DNA from: Rhodoferax sp.
GTDB lineage: Bacteria > Pseudomonadota > Gammaproteobacteria > Burkholderiales > Burkholderiaceae_C
Assembly: GCF_028689295.1 (NCBI RefSeq)
Contig: NZ_JAQTWL010000002.1
Span: 248,001-312,000 of the forward strand
Direction of reading: 5' to 3'
DNA length: 64,000 bases
Part shown: in pieces, positions 37,462 to 48,337 of the stretch
Numbering within the stretch: position 1 is the first letter of the stretch
Layout: each line of letters opens with the position of its first letter
Translations under genes and position numbers: made by a program
Notes under the pieces: model-generated
Database searches by the model: none
What the model was told of the DNA's origin: nothing
The model's input: only the letters and a program-made list of their open reading frames with translations

Positions 37462-40400
37462 CGTCTGATCGGGCCAGGTTCAGCGCCAGCAGGCGCTTGA
37501 GGATTTCGTCGTCGGGCATGGCTGGCGTGTAGTCTGTCCAGCCGTAAGCAGCGGCCACGGCCTGATCAAGTTGCTGGTGCGCCATGCTGAGCCAGGCTGG
37601 TCTGGCGTTGTAGAGATTGGTGAGCGTGCGTTTTTGCAGGGCCTTGAGGTCAGCCTCGGTGATGCCGGGCTTGGGCTCGATGCGGTCGGGGTAAGGCGAC
37701 TTGTCCAGCCCCAGCGGTGTGACTTCGGGCACCTTGTGCGTCCACTCGGGCGGGTTCAGCCAGTGCTCCCTAAGATCGTTGAGTTTCTTGGCGGCGTTGG
37801 CGATTTGGATGGCCGCTTGACGCAAGTTTTGTGCGCCTTGACCCGGCAGGGCTGGCTCGGACGCCGGGGGCTCATACGCTTCGCTTTTTAAAATCGCCCC
37901 CGACATCCGAGCCACCCCCGCCTTTAACGGTTGTTCTTGCAACTGCGCGGGGATCAGGGCACCGGTTTCCAGTAACTCGGTTTGCTGGTGGGCAGTGTCG
38001 GCGGGCGTGAGGCCTGCGGGGAAGGGGAAGGTTTCGAAGCAGGATTTGGCGTTGTAGGTTGGGTCGTTGCCCACACCGTGCATGGACGCTTGCGCCAGTG
38101 ACCAGGCTTCGTGAGTGCGTGAACTCAGGATGCCGAAAGTCGTGTCGTCTGCTCGGGCAACAATGAGTAACCTTGAATCTGGTGAAACCGATACTGGCAA
38201 CCAGGAAAAATATCGGTACTTTGCAACTCGCGGTGTCACCACATACCGAATAAGACCTTTAACGCCTTGTCGCATATCCGCGCCATTGCGACCAAATCGC
38301 CACCAATTTTCTCTGCGACCACGATCATTGTTCAATTCGCGCTCAGGTTTTACATGCAAAGTGACATAGCTGAATGGCTCTTGATACAAGGCCGCATCAA
38401 CCAGTGCCGTACTAACGCCATAGTCAATAACCCAATGGTCTTTTGGCCTGTCTGACATGTCTGATCCATTGCGCCAAGGCAATAACACCTCAGCATTTGA
38501 CCGGCCGTGTGGGTTGGGCAAACTCAACCATTGCCTAGCCAAAGCGCCGTCAATCTCAAAAGGACCAGATTTTTCGGCTCCTTTGAAGGCTGCTGCACCG
38601 TTTGCGGGCAGCGGATGCGCTTCCGTTAAATTCAAACCGTTACCACCCGTCAGGTCAGCGTGGATAGCGGCAACAGTTTGCCCGTTCAACATGACATTCT
38701 GACAACCCGATTTTTCAGGAACGGCAGCAGCAAAACAGATCAGCGACACGCGTACTGCAGCACCCTCGTTGACCCAGGACTCATCGCTCCAGGCATCCAC
38801 TATTTTGGCAGTCGCGCAAATGGCCGTCAGCACGGCGCGGTTCGAACCAGCACGTATTGACTGCGTTGCGACCAGTCCGGCAGCCTCCAGCCCATCGCTT
38901 TCAATCGCTATCCTCGCCTTGTCGAACCAGTAACACACCAGATCAGCGCCACCCGGCACACGACCCGAAAACACGGTGTCGAGCGCCTTGAAGTAATCGT
39001 CACCCAATTCCCGGCGCTTCTTGCTGCCACCCAAAAACGGCGGGTTGCCGATCACCACATTGGCTTTGGGCCAGATGGCTTCCCGAACGCCCGCAGAACC
39101 GGGGTCAGAGCCCGAGTTTTGCTGCGCAAAATCGGGATCCGACCCCACTTCTGCTGCACCTGGTTCTTCCACATCAACGGGCGATCCGACGTCCAGGGGC
39201 GTGGGTGGGGCGGATGTCGGGGGCGATTTTAAAAAGCGAAGCGTATGAGCCCCCGGCGTCTGCCCTGCCCGCGGCCCGGGTTCAGGGCAGAGCGTTTCAA
39301 CGGTCGCTGTTGAATTGGGGTCAGAGCCCGAGTTTCTCTTCGCGAAATCGGGATCCGACCCCAATTCAACGGGAAAAGTAAGCAGCGCATCGCGGCACTC
39401 GATGTGGTCCAGCGGCTCCAGCACCGGGTTGGTCTTGAACTCGTAGCCGTGCGCCATGCGCCACTGCAGTTCGCCAATCCAGACCGTGACGCGGGCCAGT
39501 TCGGCGGCGTATTCGTTGAGCTCGATGCCCAGCACATTGTGCGGGCCGGTGACCAGATCGGCCTCGCGGTCGAGCCCGCACATGGCGGCATCCAAATGGC
39601 TTTTGTGCTCGATGTCCTTGAGCGCCTTGAGGCCCATGAACAAAAAGTTGCCACTGCCACACGCCGGATCCAGCACGCGGTAGTTCCTGAGGTCTTCCAG
39701 CCACAAGACGAACCTGGCTTTGCCGCCTTGATAGTGCTTGTCGCCCTTCTTTTTGCTCTTGCTCAGCAGCGCCCGGATGTCCTGCGCCACCAGTTCCCAT
39801 TTTTGAAGTAACGGACGGCTCAGCACGGGCTCGATGATGCGCAAAATGGTGGCCGGGTCGGTGTAATGGGCGCCGAGCTGGCTGCGTTTGGCGGGGTCCA
39901 GGCCGCGCTCGAACAGCGTGCCGAAGATCGACACATCGATGGCCGACCAGTTCAGCGCGGCGGCATTGCGCAGTTCGGTCACTTCCATGATGCTCAAGGC
40001 GGGCACCTTGACTTTTTTGAACAGACCGCCGTTGAACCAGGGAATGTCGTCGTTGCCGTACAGGCCGCCGTCGCACATGGCAATGAACAGGTTGGTCAGG
40101 CCCCGGGTGAGTTTGTCGGCGGTGAGCTGCTTGTTGTTGACCAGGCCCTCGAACATGCGCGCGGGCAGCAGGCCCACGTCTTCGGCAAAAAAACAGAACA
40201 GGCACTGGGTCAGGAAGTGGGCAACTTCGTCGGGGTCGTTGTCACGCTTGCGCAGGCCATCGGCCAGCGTGGCAAAACTTCTGGCAGCGGCTTCGGTGAT
40301 GTCGCGGCTGGTTTTCTTGGGGCGAAAGCTCTCGGGGTCGGTCCACAGGCGGCGCAGCAGCGCCTGCTTGGCGGGCTGGTCCAGCTCGCCAAGCAACACG

Positions 40401-40774
40401 GTGTGGACTTCGGACGGGTGGCCGTTGAACTGGGTGTGGATGCGAATGGTGAGGCGGTCGCACACCACCAGCAGCGGCGGATTGGAAAGCGCCAGGCTGT
40501 AGGTGAGCAGCTGCTTGAGCGCGGTGTCCAGGCTCTTGCCGGGAGCCTTGTTTTCCCAGGCGAAATGGTTGCGCATGAACACGTCGGCATAACCCCGCGC
40601 CTCGCCCAGCACCAGCGTGTCCTGCTCAAAAATGTAGTCGCCCGAGCTGCCTGGCTTGGGCACACCCAGCAACTGGCACAGATCCATGAAGTGCGCCTGC
40701 GCGCCCTGGCGCTCGTTGAGCTCAAAGGCCGGGCCACCGGGGCCCCAGTTGGCGATGAAGTCTTGGGGGCTCAT
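37451..40774 (-). CDS. MmeI-like single-chain restriction-modification enzyme (type IIL)
   Basis: 1107 residues. The N-terminal nuclease motif D-x9-E-x-K (D64, E74, K76) matches the MmeI pattern. The methyltransferase has motif I DPACGSGNF (369-377) and motif IV NPPF (577-580), followed by target-recognition and C-terminal regions. One polypeptide would cut DNA and methylate adenine. The stretch between motifs I and IV is unusually long: residues about 469-558 contain repeat-derived sequence (GSDPDFAKRNSGSDP and GSDPDFAQQNSGSDP) encoded by palindromic DNA repeats. A further repeat copy lies at residues 956-972. MmeI itself is 919 residues. The frame is unbroken. It follows the BrnT/antitoxin genes in one operon. 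The ATG at 40774 was chosen over a TTG one codon earlier. Confidence 0.88.
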   Translation of the reverse strand: MSPQDFIANWGPGGPAFELNERQGAQAHFMDLCQLLGVPKPGSSGDYIFEQDTLVLGEARGYADVFMRNHFAWENKAPGKSLDTALKQLLTYSLALSNPPLLVVCDRLTIRIHTQFNGHPSEVHTVLLGELDQPAKQALLRRLWTDPESFRPKKTSRDITEAAARSFATLADGLRKRDNDPDEVAHFLTQCLFCFFAEDVGLLPARMFEGLVNNKQLTADKLTRGLTNLFIAMCDGGLYGNDDIPWFNGGLFKKVKVPALSIMEVTELRNAAALNWSAIDVSIFGTLFERGLDPAKRSQLGAHYTDPATILRIIEPVLSRPLLQKWELVAQDIRALLSKSKKKGDKHYQGGKARFVLWLEDLRNYRVLDPACGSGNFLFMGLKALKDIEHKSHLDAAMCGLDREADLVTGPHNVLGIELNEYAAELARVTVWIGELQWRMAHGYEFKTNPVLEPLDHIECRDALLTFPVELGSDPDFAKRNSGSDPNSTATVETLCPEPGPRAGQTPGAHTLRFLKSPPTSAPPTPLDVGSPVDVEEPGAAEVGSDPDFAQQNSGSDPGSAGVREAIWPKANVVIGNPPFLGGSKKRRELGDDYFKALDTVFSGRVPGGADLVCYWFDKARIAIESDGLEAAGLVATQSIRAGSNRAVLTAICATAKIVDAWSDESWVNEGAAVRVSLICFAAAVPEKSGCQNVMLNGQTVAAIHADLTGGNGLNLTEAHPLPANGAAAFKGAEKSGPFEIDGALARQWLSLPNPHGRSNAEVLLPWRNGSDMSDRPKDHWVIDYGVSTALVDAALYQEPFSYVTLHVKPERELNNDRGRRENWWRFGRNGADMRQGVKGLIRYVVTPRVAKYRYFSWLPVSVSPDSRLLIVARADDTTFGILSSRTHEAWSLAQASMHGVGNDPTYNAKSCFETFPFPAGLTPADTAHQQTELLETGALIPAQLQEQPLKAGVARMSGAILKSEAYEPPASEPALPGQGAQNLRQAAIQIANAAKKLNDLREHWLNPPEWTHKVPEVTPLGLDKSPYPDRIEPKPGITEADLKALQKRTLTNLYNARPAWLSMAHQQLDQAVAAAYGWTDYTPAMPDDEILKRLLALNLARSDAMV
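37861..37909. repeat. REP-like repeat B, inverted copy inside the restriction gene
   Basis: This 49-base segment is the exact reverse complement of 39211-39259, with weaker similarity beyond. It has GGGGGC and GCCCCC arms around a variable centre. It lies in frame and encodes residues about 956-972. Confidence 0.9.
39101..39146. repeat. REP-like repeat A, copy 1
   Basis: A 46-base imperfect palindrome, GGGGTCAGAGCCCGA to TCGGGATCCGACCCC. It is identical to 39317-39362 except for about four bases in the loop. It lies in frame in the restriction gene and encodes a GSDPDF-type peptide. Confidence 0.9.
39211..39259. repeat. REP-like repeat B, direct copy
   Basis: The 49-base partner of the inverted copy at 37861-37909, about 1.3 kb away in the same gene. 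The arms GGGGGC and GCCCCC can form a hairpin. It encodes residues about 506-522. Confidence 0.9.
39309..39370. repeat. REP-like repeat A, copy 2 with extended arms
   Basis: A 62-base palindrome. The outer arms GTTGAATTGGGGTC and GACCCCAATTCAAC are perfect inverted copies over 14 bp, and the inside matches repeat A copy 1. It encodes residues about 469-489 of the restriction enzyme. Confidence 0.92.
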
Positions 40775-40784
40775 CAAACCGCGT

Positions 40785-41051
40785 TCATTGGGTATGCAAT
40801 TTTTCCTGTAGCCAGACCTTGATCAGTGACTGGTAAGGCACGTCCCTGGAATTGGCCGCCGTCTTGATGCCGTCCAGCAAATGCTGCGGTAACCTCAAGG
40901 AGATGGTTTTTGTGGTGGGTTTGAGATTGGGCAGGCTGACGTTTTTGGCTGTCGTCCAATCGACAAATTCGGCGGAGTCATGCGCCTCCCAAAACTCTTG
41001 CTCTTGAGATTCGTTGGCAAATTGCGGCAGGGGTTTAAGTTTTTTGTTCAT
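40785..41051 (-). CDS. CopG-type antitoxin (BrnA-like)
   Basis: 88 residues. The C-terminal half is a ribbon-helix-helix DNA-binding domain (TKTISLRLPQHLLDGIKTAA then DVPYQSLIKVWL), typical of CopG-family antitoxins paired with BrnT toxins. The N-terminal part (FANESQEQEFWEAHDS) should bind the toxin. Its start overlaps the toxin gene end by 17 bases. It ends 10 bases before the restriction enzyme start. It probably neutralises the toxin and represses the operon. Confidence 0.88.
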   Translation of the reverse strand: MNKKLKPLPQFANESQEQEFWEAHDSAEFVDWTTAKNVSLPNLKPTTKTISLRLPQHLLDGIKTAANSRDVPYQSLIKVWLQEKLHTQ

Positions 41052-41334
41052 AAATCGCTCTTTCTTTACGGTGCATGTCTCTGGCTGAAATGACCCGAAT
41101 CAAGGTGGCAGCTTGCCTCAAGGTAAGAGTAAGGTGCAGTAATCGTCCCAAATCAGTTTTACCCAGAGCATGCAGTCGCGGTTCAAGCTGACTATGATTT
41201 GCGTCGGCAAGCATTAGCAACGGCTGATGAAAAAAAACCTGCTCAGCCTCACTCATGGAGACACCATGCTTGTCGTTCTTGCGCCGGTTGCCTTCGTCCC
41301 AGTCAAAGCCGACTATTGCATCAAAATCAATCAT
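41035..41334 (-). CDS. brnT: BrnT-family RNase toxin
   Basis: 99 residues, BrnT fold, a ribosome-independent RNase related to RelE in known members. Family landmarks: GFDWDEGNRRKNDKHGVS near the N-terminus, the following EAEQVFF, and the C-terminal IRVISARDMHRKERAIYE. The toxin comes first and the antitoxin second, the normal brnTA order. The AT-rich stretch upstream (41335-41384) should hold the promoter and operator. Confidence 0.9.
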   Translation of the reverse strand: MIDFDAIVGFDWDEGNRRKNDKHGVSMSEAEQVFFHQPLLMLADANHSQLEPRLHALGKTDLGRLLHLTLTLRQAATLIRVISARDMHRKERAIYEQKT

Positions 41335-41384
41335 ATTTGAATATTATCATCATATACAACCAGTTTAAATACACAGTCAAGCCA
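41335..41384 (-). promoter_or_regulatory. AT-rich promoter region of the toxin-antitoxin-restriction operon
   Basis: On the minus strand, TTGACT (41380-41375) is a fair -35, and TATATG or TATGAT lies about 18-20 bases downstream as a weak -10. The block is much richer in A+T than its surroundings. An antitoxin operator probably overlaps, but I see no clean palindrome. Confidence 0.35.
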
Positions 41385-42563
41385 TCAGCCGAGTACTTCA
41401 AACACCCCGCAGGCGCCCATGCCGCCGCCGATGCACATGGTGACGGCCACCCGTTTGGCACCGCGGCGTTTGCCTTCGATCAGCGCGTGCGCCGTCATAC
41501 GCTGGCCACTGACACCGTAGGGATGGCCCACGGCAATGGCGCCGCCGTTGACGTTGAGGCGTGCGTTGTCGATGCCGAGCCGGTCGCGGCAGTAGATCAC
41601 CTGCACGGCAAAGGCTTCGTTGAGTTCCCACAGGTCGATGTCGTCCACCGTGAGCCCAAGCCGGCCCAGCACTTTGGGGATGGCAAACACCGGGCCGATG
41701 CCCATTTCGTCGGGTTCGCAACCGGCTGCGGCAAAGCCCAAAAAGCGCCCTAGCGGCGTCAGGCCCTTGCGCTGCGCCACCACCTCGTCCATCACCACCA
41801 CGGCACCGGCGCCGTCCGAGAACTGGCTGGCGTTGCCGGCAGCCACCAAGCCGCCGGGCAAGGCCGGGCGCAAGTCCTTGATGGCGTCATAGGTGGTGCC
41901 GGGGCGAATGCCTTCGTCCTGGCTCACAGTGACCTCGCGCGTGATCAGGCCCAGCGCCTTGTCCGCCACGCCCATGGTGACGGTGATCGGCGCAATCTCC
42001 TGCGCGAACAAACCGGCGGCCATCGCGGCGGCGGCTTTTTGCTGGCTGGCCGCGCCGAATTCGTCCATCGCCTGCCGCGAAATGCCATAACGCCTGGCCA
42101 CGATTTCGGCGGTGTCGAGCATGCTCATGTACACGGCGGGCTTGTGCCGGGCCAGCCACGGGTCCTGCAACATGTGTGTGTTCATTTCCTGCTGCACGCA
42201 CGAGATGCTCTCGACGCCACCGGCGACAAAAATGTCGCCCTCACCGCACATGATGCGCTGTGCGGCCAAGGCAATGGTCTGCAGGCCGGAGGAACAAAAA
42301 CGGTTCACCGTCATGCCCGTCACCGACACCGGGCAACCGGCGCGCAAGGCGATCTGGCGGGCGATGTTGGAGCCGTCAGCGCCTTCCGGAAAGGCGCAGC
42401 CCATGATGACGTCTTCGACCTCGGCGGCGTCAAGGCCGGCCCGCGCGATGGCGTGCTGCACGGCGTGGCCACCCAGCGTGGCGCCGTGCGTCATGTTGAA
42501 GGAGCCCTTCCAGCTTTTGGCCAGAGGGGTGCGTGCGGTGGAGACGATGACGGCAGATGTCAT
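41385..42563 (-). CDS. fadA: Acetyl-CoA C-acyltransferase (thiolase)
   Basis: 392 residues, thiolase superfamily, catalysing the last step of beta-oxidation: cleavage of 3-ketoacyl-CoA. The nucleophile Cys is in [11 protein letters not shown] (about Cys89), the His is in [10 protein letters not shown], and the second Cys in [10 protein letters not shown]. The GHPYG variant of the usual GHPIG/GHPLG is a minor oddity. It follows the FadB/J gene by 24 bases in the same direction, so the two probably work as a fatty-acid oxidation pair. The symbol is given by role; the biosynthetic direction is also possible. Confidence 0.9.
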   Translation of the reverse strand: MTSAVIVSTARTPLAKSWKGSFNMTHGATLGGHAVQHAIARAGLDAAEVEDVIMGCAFPEGADGSNIARQIALRAGCPVSVTGMTVNRFCSSGLQTIALAAQRIMCGEGDIFVAGGVESISCVQQEMNTHMLQDPWLARHKPAVYMSMLDTAEIVARRYGISRQAMDEFGAASQQKAAAAMAAGLFAQEIAPITVTMGVADKALGLITREVTVSQDEGIRPGTTYDAIKDLRPALPGGLVAAGNASQFSDGAGAVVVMDEVVAQRKGLTPLGRFLGFAAAGCEPDEMGIGPVFAIPKVLGRLGLTVDDIDLWELNEAFAVQVIYCRDRLGIDNARLNVNGGAIAVGHPYGVSGQRMTAHALIEGKRRGAKRVAVTMCIGGGMGACGVFEVLG

Positions 42564-42587
42564 GAGAATTCCTTGAATCGGTTTGCA

Positions 42588-44687
<2,100 letters not shown>

Positions 44688-44707
44688 GAGCGCTTCCTTT
44701 GCAAAAT

Positions 44708-44727
44708 AATAGAACGATCGTTCTATT
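44708..44727. promoter_or_regulatory. TetR-type operator upstream of the beta-oxidation genes
   Basis: AATAGAACGATCGTTCTATT is a perfect 20-bp palindrome, 21-40 bases before the FadB/J start. AGAACGATCGTTCT cores of this kind are typical operators of TetR-family fatty-acid regulators. No such regulator gene is in the window. Confidence 0.7.
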
Positions 44728-44838
44728 CATTGTAGAGAAATCGAATTTGCCGGGCTCGGGGTCAAGCCCGCCATGGCAAGCCGTGGGCGCGGGTGGTCGA
44801 GTTCGTTCCCGTCGCATGCAACGGGCGCGCGGGCCGCG

Positions 44839-45567
44839 TTATTTGAGCGCCGTTTGCACGTCCCTGACGCGCATGCCCAGCGCGTCGGCAAAGGCTTCGA
44901 CGCTCTGGCCGCTGGTTTCAAAAGCCTTTTGCAATGCGGCGCGGCGGGCGCGCTGCTGCTCCACCTCGGCCAGCGCATCGTCCAGCAGCGCCTGAATGGG
45001 CTCGGCCGGGGTGCCGATGCGCGCCAGGTAGTCCTGCCGGGTCAGTCCCGATTTTTCGAAGGCGTTGATCAGTTGTGCGCGCAGCTTGGGCAGCAAGTCC
45101 TCCGGGCTGCGGGCCTGGCGGCGTTGGTACAGTTCAACGATCGACAGAAACACGTGTTCAGGGGCCACGTCCTCGACCGGATTGCCCTGCAGGTCATGGC
45201 GCTTTTGGCCCGCTGCCACACTCTGCAAATAGCGGCTGGAGCGGGTGTGCACACCCAGGGCTGCTTTCAGCGTGTCGCGCTTGAAAACCTCCGGGTGGGC
45301 CGCCAGCAGTTCCTGAAAAATGCCCAGCTTGAGCGGCAGAAAACGCTCGCCGAACAGCTGCGGGTGGAGCTCAAACAGTTTTTCCAGCACGGGCTGCACC
45401 GCGTCGAAGCGATTTTTGGACTTGGCCGGGGTGACCGGTGCGACGGGCTCGGCCACCGGTTCGGCAAAGCTGTCCGGCTGCTGTGCGCTTTCGGGCACGG
45501 CTGGCAGCGGCGCAACCTCGGTTGTCGTGATCACTGGCTCGGCTTGATCTTGAAGTGTTTCGGTCAT
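44839..45567 (-). CDS. proQ: ProQ/FinO-family RNA chaperone
   Basis: 242 residues. The FinO/ProQ RNA-binding domain is about residues 50-170 (AVQPVLEKLFELHPQLFG, LPLKLGIFQELLA, HTRSSRYLQSVA), preceded by a disordered Pro/Glu/Ala-rich N-terminus and followed by a helical C-terminus. Such proteins bind structured small RNAs and 3' UTRs. I took the ATG at 45567; an open frame runs much further upstream, but it overlaps the divergent ATP-grasp gene. About 70 bases separate the two starts. Confidence 0.85.
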   Translation of the reverse strand: MTETLQDQAEPVITTTEVAPLPAVPESAQQPDSFAEPVAEPVAPVTPAKSKNRFDAVQPVLEKLFELHPQLFGERFLPLKLGIFQELLAAHPEVFKRDTLKAALGVHTRSSRYLQSVAAGQKRHDLQGNPVEDVAPEHVFLSIVELYQRRQARSPEDLLPKLRAQLINAFEKSGLTRQDYLARIGTPAEPIQALLDDALAEVEQQRARRAALQKAFETSGQSVEAFADALGMRVRDVQTALK

Positions 45568-45634
45568 GGCATGAATCAAATTGAAGAACGGGCGATTGTC
45601 AACCAAAGCGCGCATCGCTGGCATACTCGGAGCT

Positions 45635-48337
45635 ATGAACCCATCCCAGCAAGCGCAAACCAGTGCGTCCGGTGCCCCGACACCCGGCGTGGCAGCGCTG
45701 GCGCAAGCTGTGCAGGCGGCGCCCGGGCACTTCGATGAGATGCGTGCTGCCGTCTCGCCCGGCATCCCGGCCACCGCCCCCGGCGAGCCTGAGGCCGATG
45801 CGGGCGGCGCCAGGGTCACGGACCTCTGGCAGCAATTTTTCTCGACGCTGAAAAACGACACGGCGCCGGACATGGACCAGCGCGCCACCAATCTGGCGCG
45901 CCAGGTGCGCGACAACGGCATCACCTACAACGTCTATGCCGACGAAAACGGGCCGCAGCGCCCCTGGTCGCTGGACCTGTTCCCGTTGCTGGTGGACCCG
46001 CAAAGCTGGCAGCGCATCGAGGCCGGCGTGCTGCAGCGCATGCGCCTGCTGGAGCGCGTGATGGCCGACGTCTATGGGCCGCAGACCTTGTTGCACGACG
46101 GCTTTTTGCCGCCGGCACTGGTGCACGCCCACCCCGGCTACCTGCGCGCCATGCACGGGGTCGAGCCGGTGGGCGGGCGCTATCTGCACATTGCCGCCTT
46201 CGACTTGGCGCGCGGACCCGATGGCAATTGGTGGGTCGAAGCCCAGCGCAGCCAGGCGCCCTCGGGCCTGGGTTATCTGCTGGAAAACCGGCTGGCGATC
46301 TCGGGGCAATTTCCGCAAGCCTTCCAAAGCCTGCGCGTGCAGCGCCTGGCCAGCACCTACCGCGCCCTGATGGACAGCCTCAAGGCCATGAGCCCCGCCG
46401 GGTCTGATGCGCACCTGGCGCTGCTCACCCCCGGCCCCTACAACGAAACCTATTTCGAGCACGCCTATCTGGCGCGCTATCTGGGCCTGACCCTGGTCGA
46501 AGGCAGTGACCTGCTGGTGCGCGACGAATGCCTGTTCCTGAAAACGCTCAAGGGCCTGGTGCCGGTGCATGGCCTGCTCAAGCGCGTGGACGACCAGTAC
46601 CTCGACCCGCTGGAGTTGCGCGCCGACTCCACGCTGGGCGTGCCGGGCCTGCTGCAGGCGATTCGGGCTGGCAACGTGCTGGTGGCCAACGCGCCGGGCT
46701 CGGCGTTTCTGGAGTCGCCGGCGCTGCTCGGTTTTTTGCCGGCCCTGTCGCGCCATTTGCTGGATGAACGGCTCAGTCTGCCGGCCCTGCCCACCTGGTG
46801 GTGTGGCGAGCGCAGCGCCATGGAAGAAGCGCTGCCGCGGCTGGCTGACTGCGCCATCAAACCGACTTACCCCGGCTCGCTCGACCATGGCACGTTCGAG
46901 CCTGTGCTGGGCGGCAAGCTGGGCGCCCGAGCACTGGACGAATGGGCCGGGCGCATCGTGCGGCAAGCCGAGGAACACACCTTGCAGGGCTATACCCCGC
47001 TGTCGCAAATGCCCACCTGGCAAACCTCGGGCGCCGTGAGCCCGGGCGAAGCGGGCAAGCTGCTGGCGCGCTCGGTCATGCTGCGGGTGTTCGTGGTGTC
47101 CGACGGCACCCGGGGCTGGCGCGTGTTGCCCGGCGGTCTGGCGCGCGTGGCCAGTGCCGGCCAGGAGATCACCTCGATGCAGCGCGGCGGCAGCAGCGCC
47201 GACGTCTGGGCGCTGACCCGTGGCGAAATCGATCACAGCACCCTGCTGGCGCCGCACATGACGCCCGAGTCGCTGATGCAGCGCAAGCGCCTGATCACCA
47301 GCCGCGCGGCGGAAAACCTGTTTTGGCTGGGCCGCTACACCGAGCGCGCCGAAAACGCCATCCGGCTGGCGCGCCTGACGCTGGAGTGCCTGCACGGCGA
47401 AGAGCAATCCACCGCGCCCCTGCTGACCTGGCTCAGCCAGATGGCCGTGGCCAACACCCTGGTACTGCCTGGCGTGCCGTCTGCCCTGCAGGCGCCGCGC
47501 GTGTTCGAGCGCAGCCTGATCGACAGCCTGGGCAGCACCAGCGGCGCCACCAGCGTGGGCTACTACCTGCGCGCCCTCAAGATGGTGGGCTCCAGCGTGC
47601 GCGAGCGCTTGTCGCAAGAACACTGGCGCATCATCATCCGCTGCGAAGAAGAGCTGTTCGAGCGCTGCGCGGCCCAACGCCAGCGCGCTGATTTTTCTGC
47701 GCTGCAAGCCCTGCAGATCCTCAAGGACACCAGCGACCACATGGCCGCCATCACTGGCGCCCAAACCGACCGCATGACGCGCGACGACGGCTGGCGCCTG
47801 CTCAGCATCGGGCGCCACATCGAGCGGCTCGGGTTTTTGTCGTCGGCCCTGCTGCGCGGCCTCAACACCGGCAGCCTGAACACCGACGGCGGCTTCGACG
47901 CCATGGTTGAGCTGTTCGACAGCGCCATCACCTTCCACGCCCAATTCCAGCAAAGCCGCGACATCGCGGCGTTGGTGGACCTGCTGGTGATCGACCGCGA
48001 CAACCCGCGCTCGATTTCCTGGATCGCGCACACGCTGCGCGGGCGCCTGGCCCGACTGGCGGGCAGCGAGCCCAACCAGCTCAGCGCCCTGTCATTCAAG
48101 GTTCCCAATCCAGGCGCCTGGGGACTGGCGCAGTTGTGCGACAACGCGCCTGATCTGGTCACGCCAGCGCCAGCGCCGGGCAGCGCGCATGCCGCGGGCG
48201 AGGCGTCACCGCGCTACGAACTGCTCAAGGATGTGCTGAGCCAGTGCATTGACGCCAGCTTTCTGGTGTCCGATGACATCAGCACCACCTACTTCACCCA
48301 CGCCGGCCTGGCCAACCAAAGCCTGGGGACATCGTGA
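45635..48337 (+). CDS. Circularly permuted ATP-grasp and alpha-E domain fusion protein
   Basis: 900 residues. The first about 520 residues are a circularly permuted type 2 ATP-grasp domain (DUF404/DUF407), with RVMADVYGPQTLL and the TPGPYNETYFEHAYLARYLG region; the remainder is an alpha-E domain (DUF403), with AENLFWLGRYTERAENAIRL and GRHIERLG. ATP-grasp proteins ligate carboxylates to amines, so a peptide-tagging or amide-forming role is predicted. In other genomes these domains are separate genes beside a transglutaminase and sometimes a proteasome-like Anbu peptidase. Here they are fused, and the next gene is the transglutaminase, overlapping by 4 bases. I chose the ATG at 45635 (GGAG upstream) over an earlier in-frame one. 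Confidence 0.9.
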   Translation: MNPSQQAQTSASGAPTPGVAALAQAVQAAPGHFDEMRAAVSPGIPATAPGEPEADAGGARVTDLWQQFFSTLKNDTAPDMDQRATNLARQVRDNGITYNVYADENGPQRPWSLDLFPLLVDPQSWQRIEAGVLQRMRLLERVMADVYGPQTLLHDGFLPPALVHAHPGYLRAMHGVEPVGGRYLHIAAFDLARGPDGNWWVEAQRSQAPSGLGYLLENRLAISGQFPQAFQSLRVQRLASTYRALMDSLKAMSPAGSDAHLALLTPGPYNETYFEHAYLARYLGLTLVEGSDLLVRDECLFLKTLKGLVPVHGLLKRVDDQYLDPLELRADSTLGVPGLLQAIRAGNVLVANAPGSAFLESPALLGFLPALSRHLLDERLSLPALPTWWCGERSAMEEALPRLADCAIKPTYPGSLDHGTFEPVLGGKLGARALDEWAGRIVRQAEEHTLQGYTPLSQMPTWQTSGAVSPGEAGKLLARSVMLRVFVVSDGTRGWRVLPGGLARVASAGQEITSMQRGGSSADVWALTRGEIDHSTLLAPHMTPESLMQRKRLITSRAAENLFWLGRYTERAENAIRLARLTLECLHGEEQSTAPLLTWLSQMAVANTLVLPGVPSALQAPRVFERSLIDSLGSTSGATSVGYYLRALKMVGSSVRERLSQEHWRIIIRCEEELFERCAAQRQRADFSALQALQILKDTSDHMAAITGAQTDRMTRDDGWRLLSIGRHIERLGFLSSALLRGLNTGSLNTDGGFDAMVELFDSAITFHAQFQQSRDIAALVDLLVIDRDNPRSISWIAHTLRGRLARLAGSEPNQLSALSFKVPNPGAWGLAQLCDNAPDLVTPAPAPGSAHAAGEASPRYELLKDVLSQCIDASFLVSDDISTTYFTHAGLANQSLGTS

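Noticed and set aside
39101-39370. Frameshift or gene break in the restriction enzyme at the repeats
   Set aside because: The frame is continuous through all repeat copies and motif IV follows in phase, so the gene is not visibly broken.
41337-41350. FNR-like match TTGAATATTATCAT before brnT
   Set aside because: Only 8 of 10 positions fit, in an AT-rich promoter where such matches arise by chance.
45599-48031. An 810-codon open frame on the minus strand opposite the ATP-grasp gene
   Set aside because: Its translation is rich in Gln, Arg, His and Ala with no recognisable domain, and the opposite strand encodes a well conserved protein. High G+C leaves antisense frames open.
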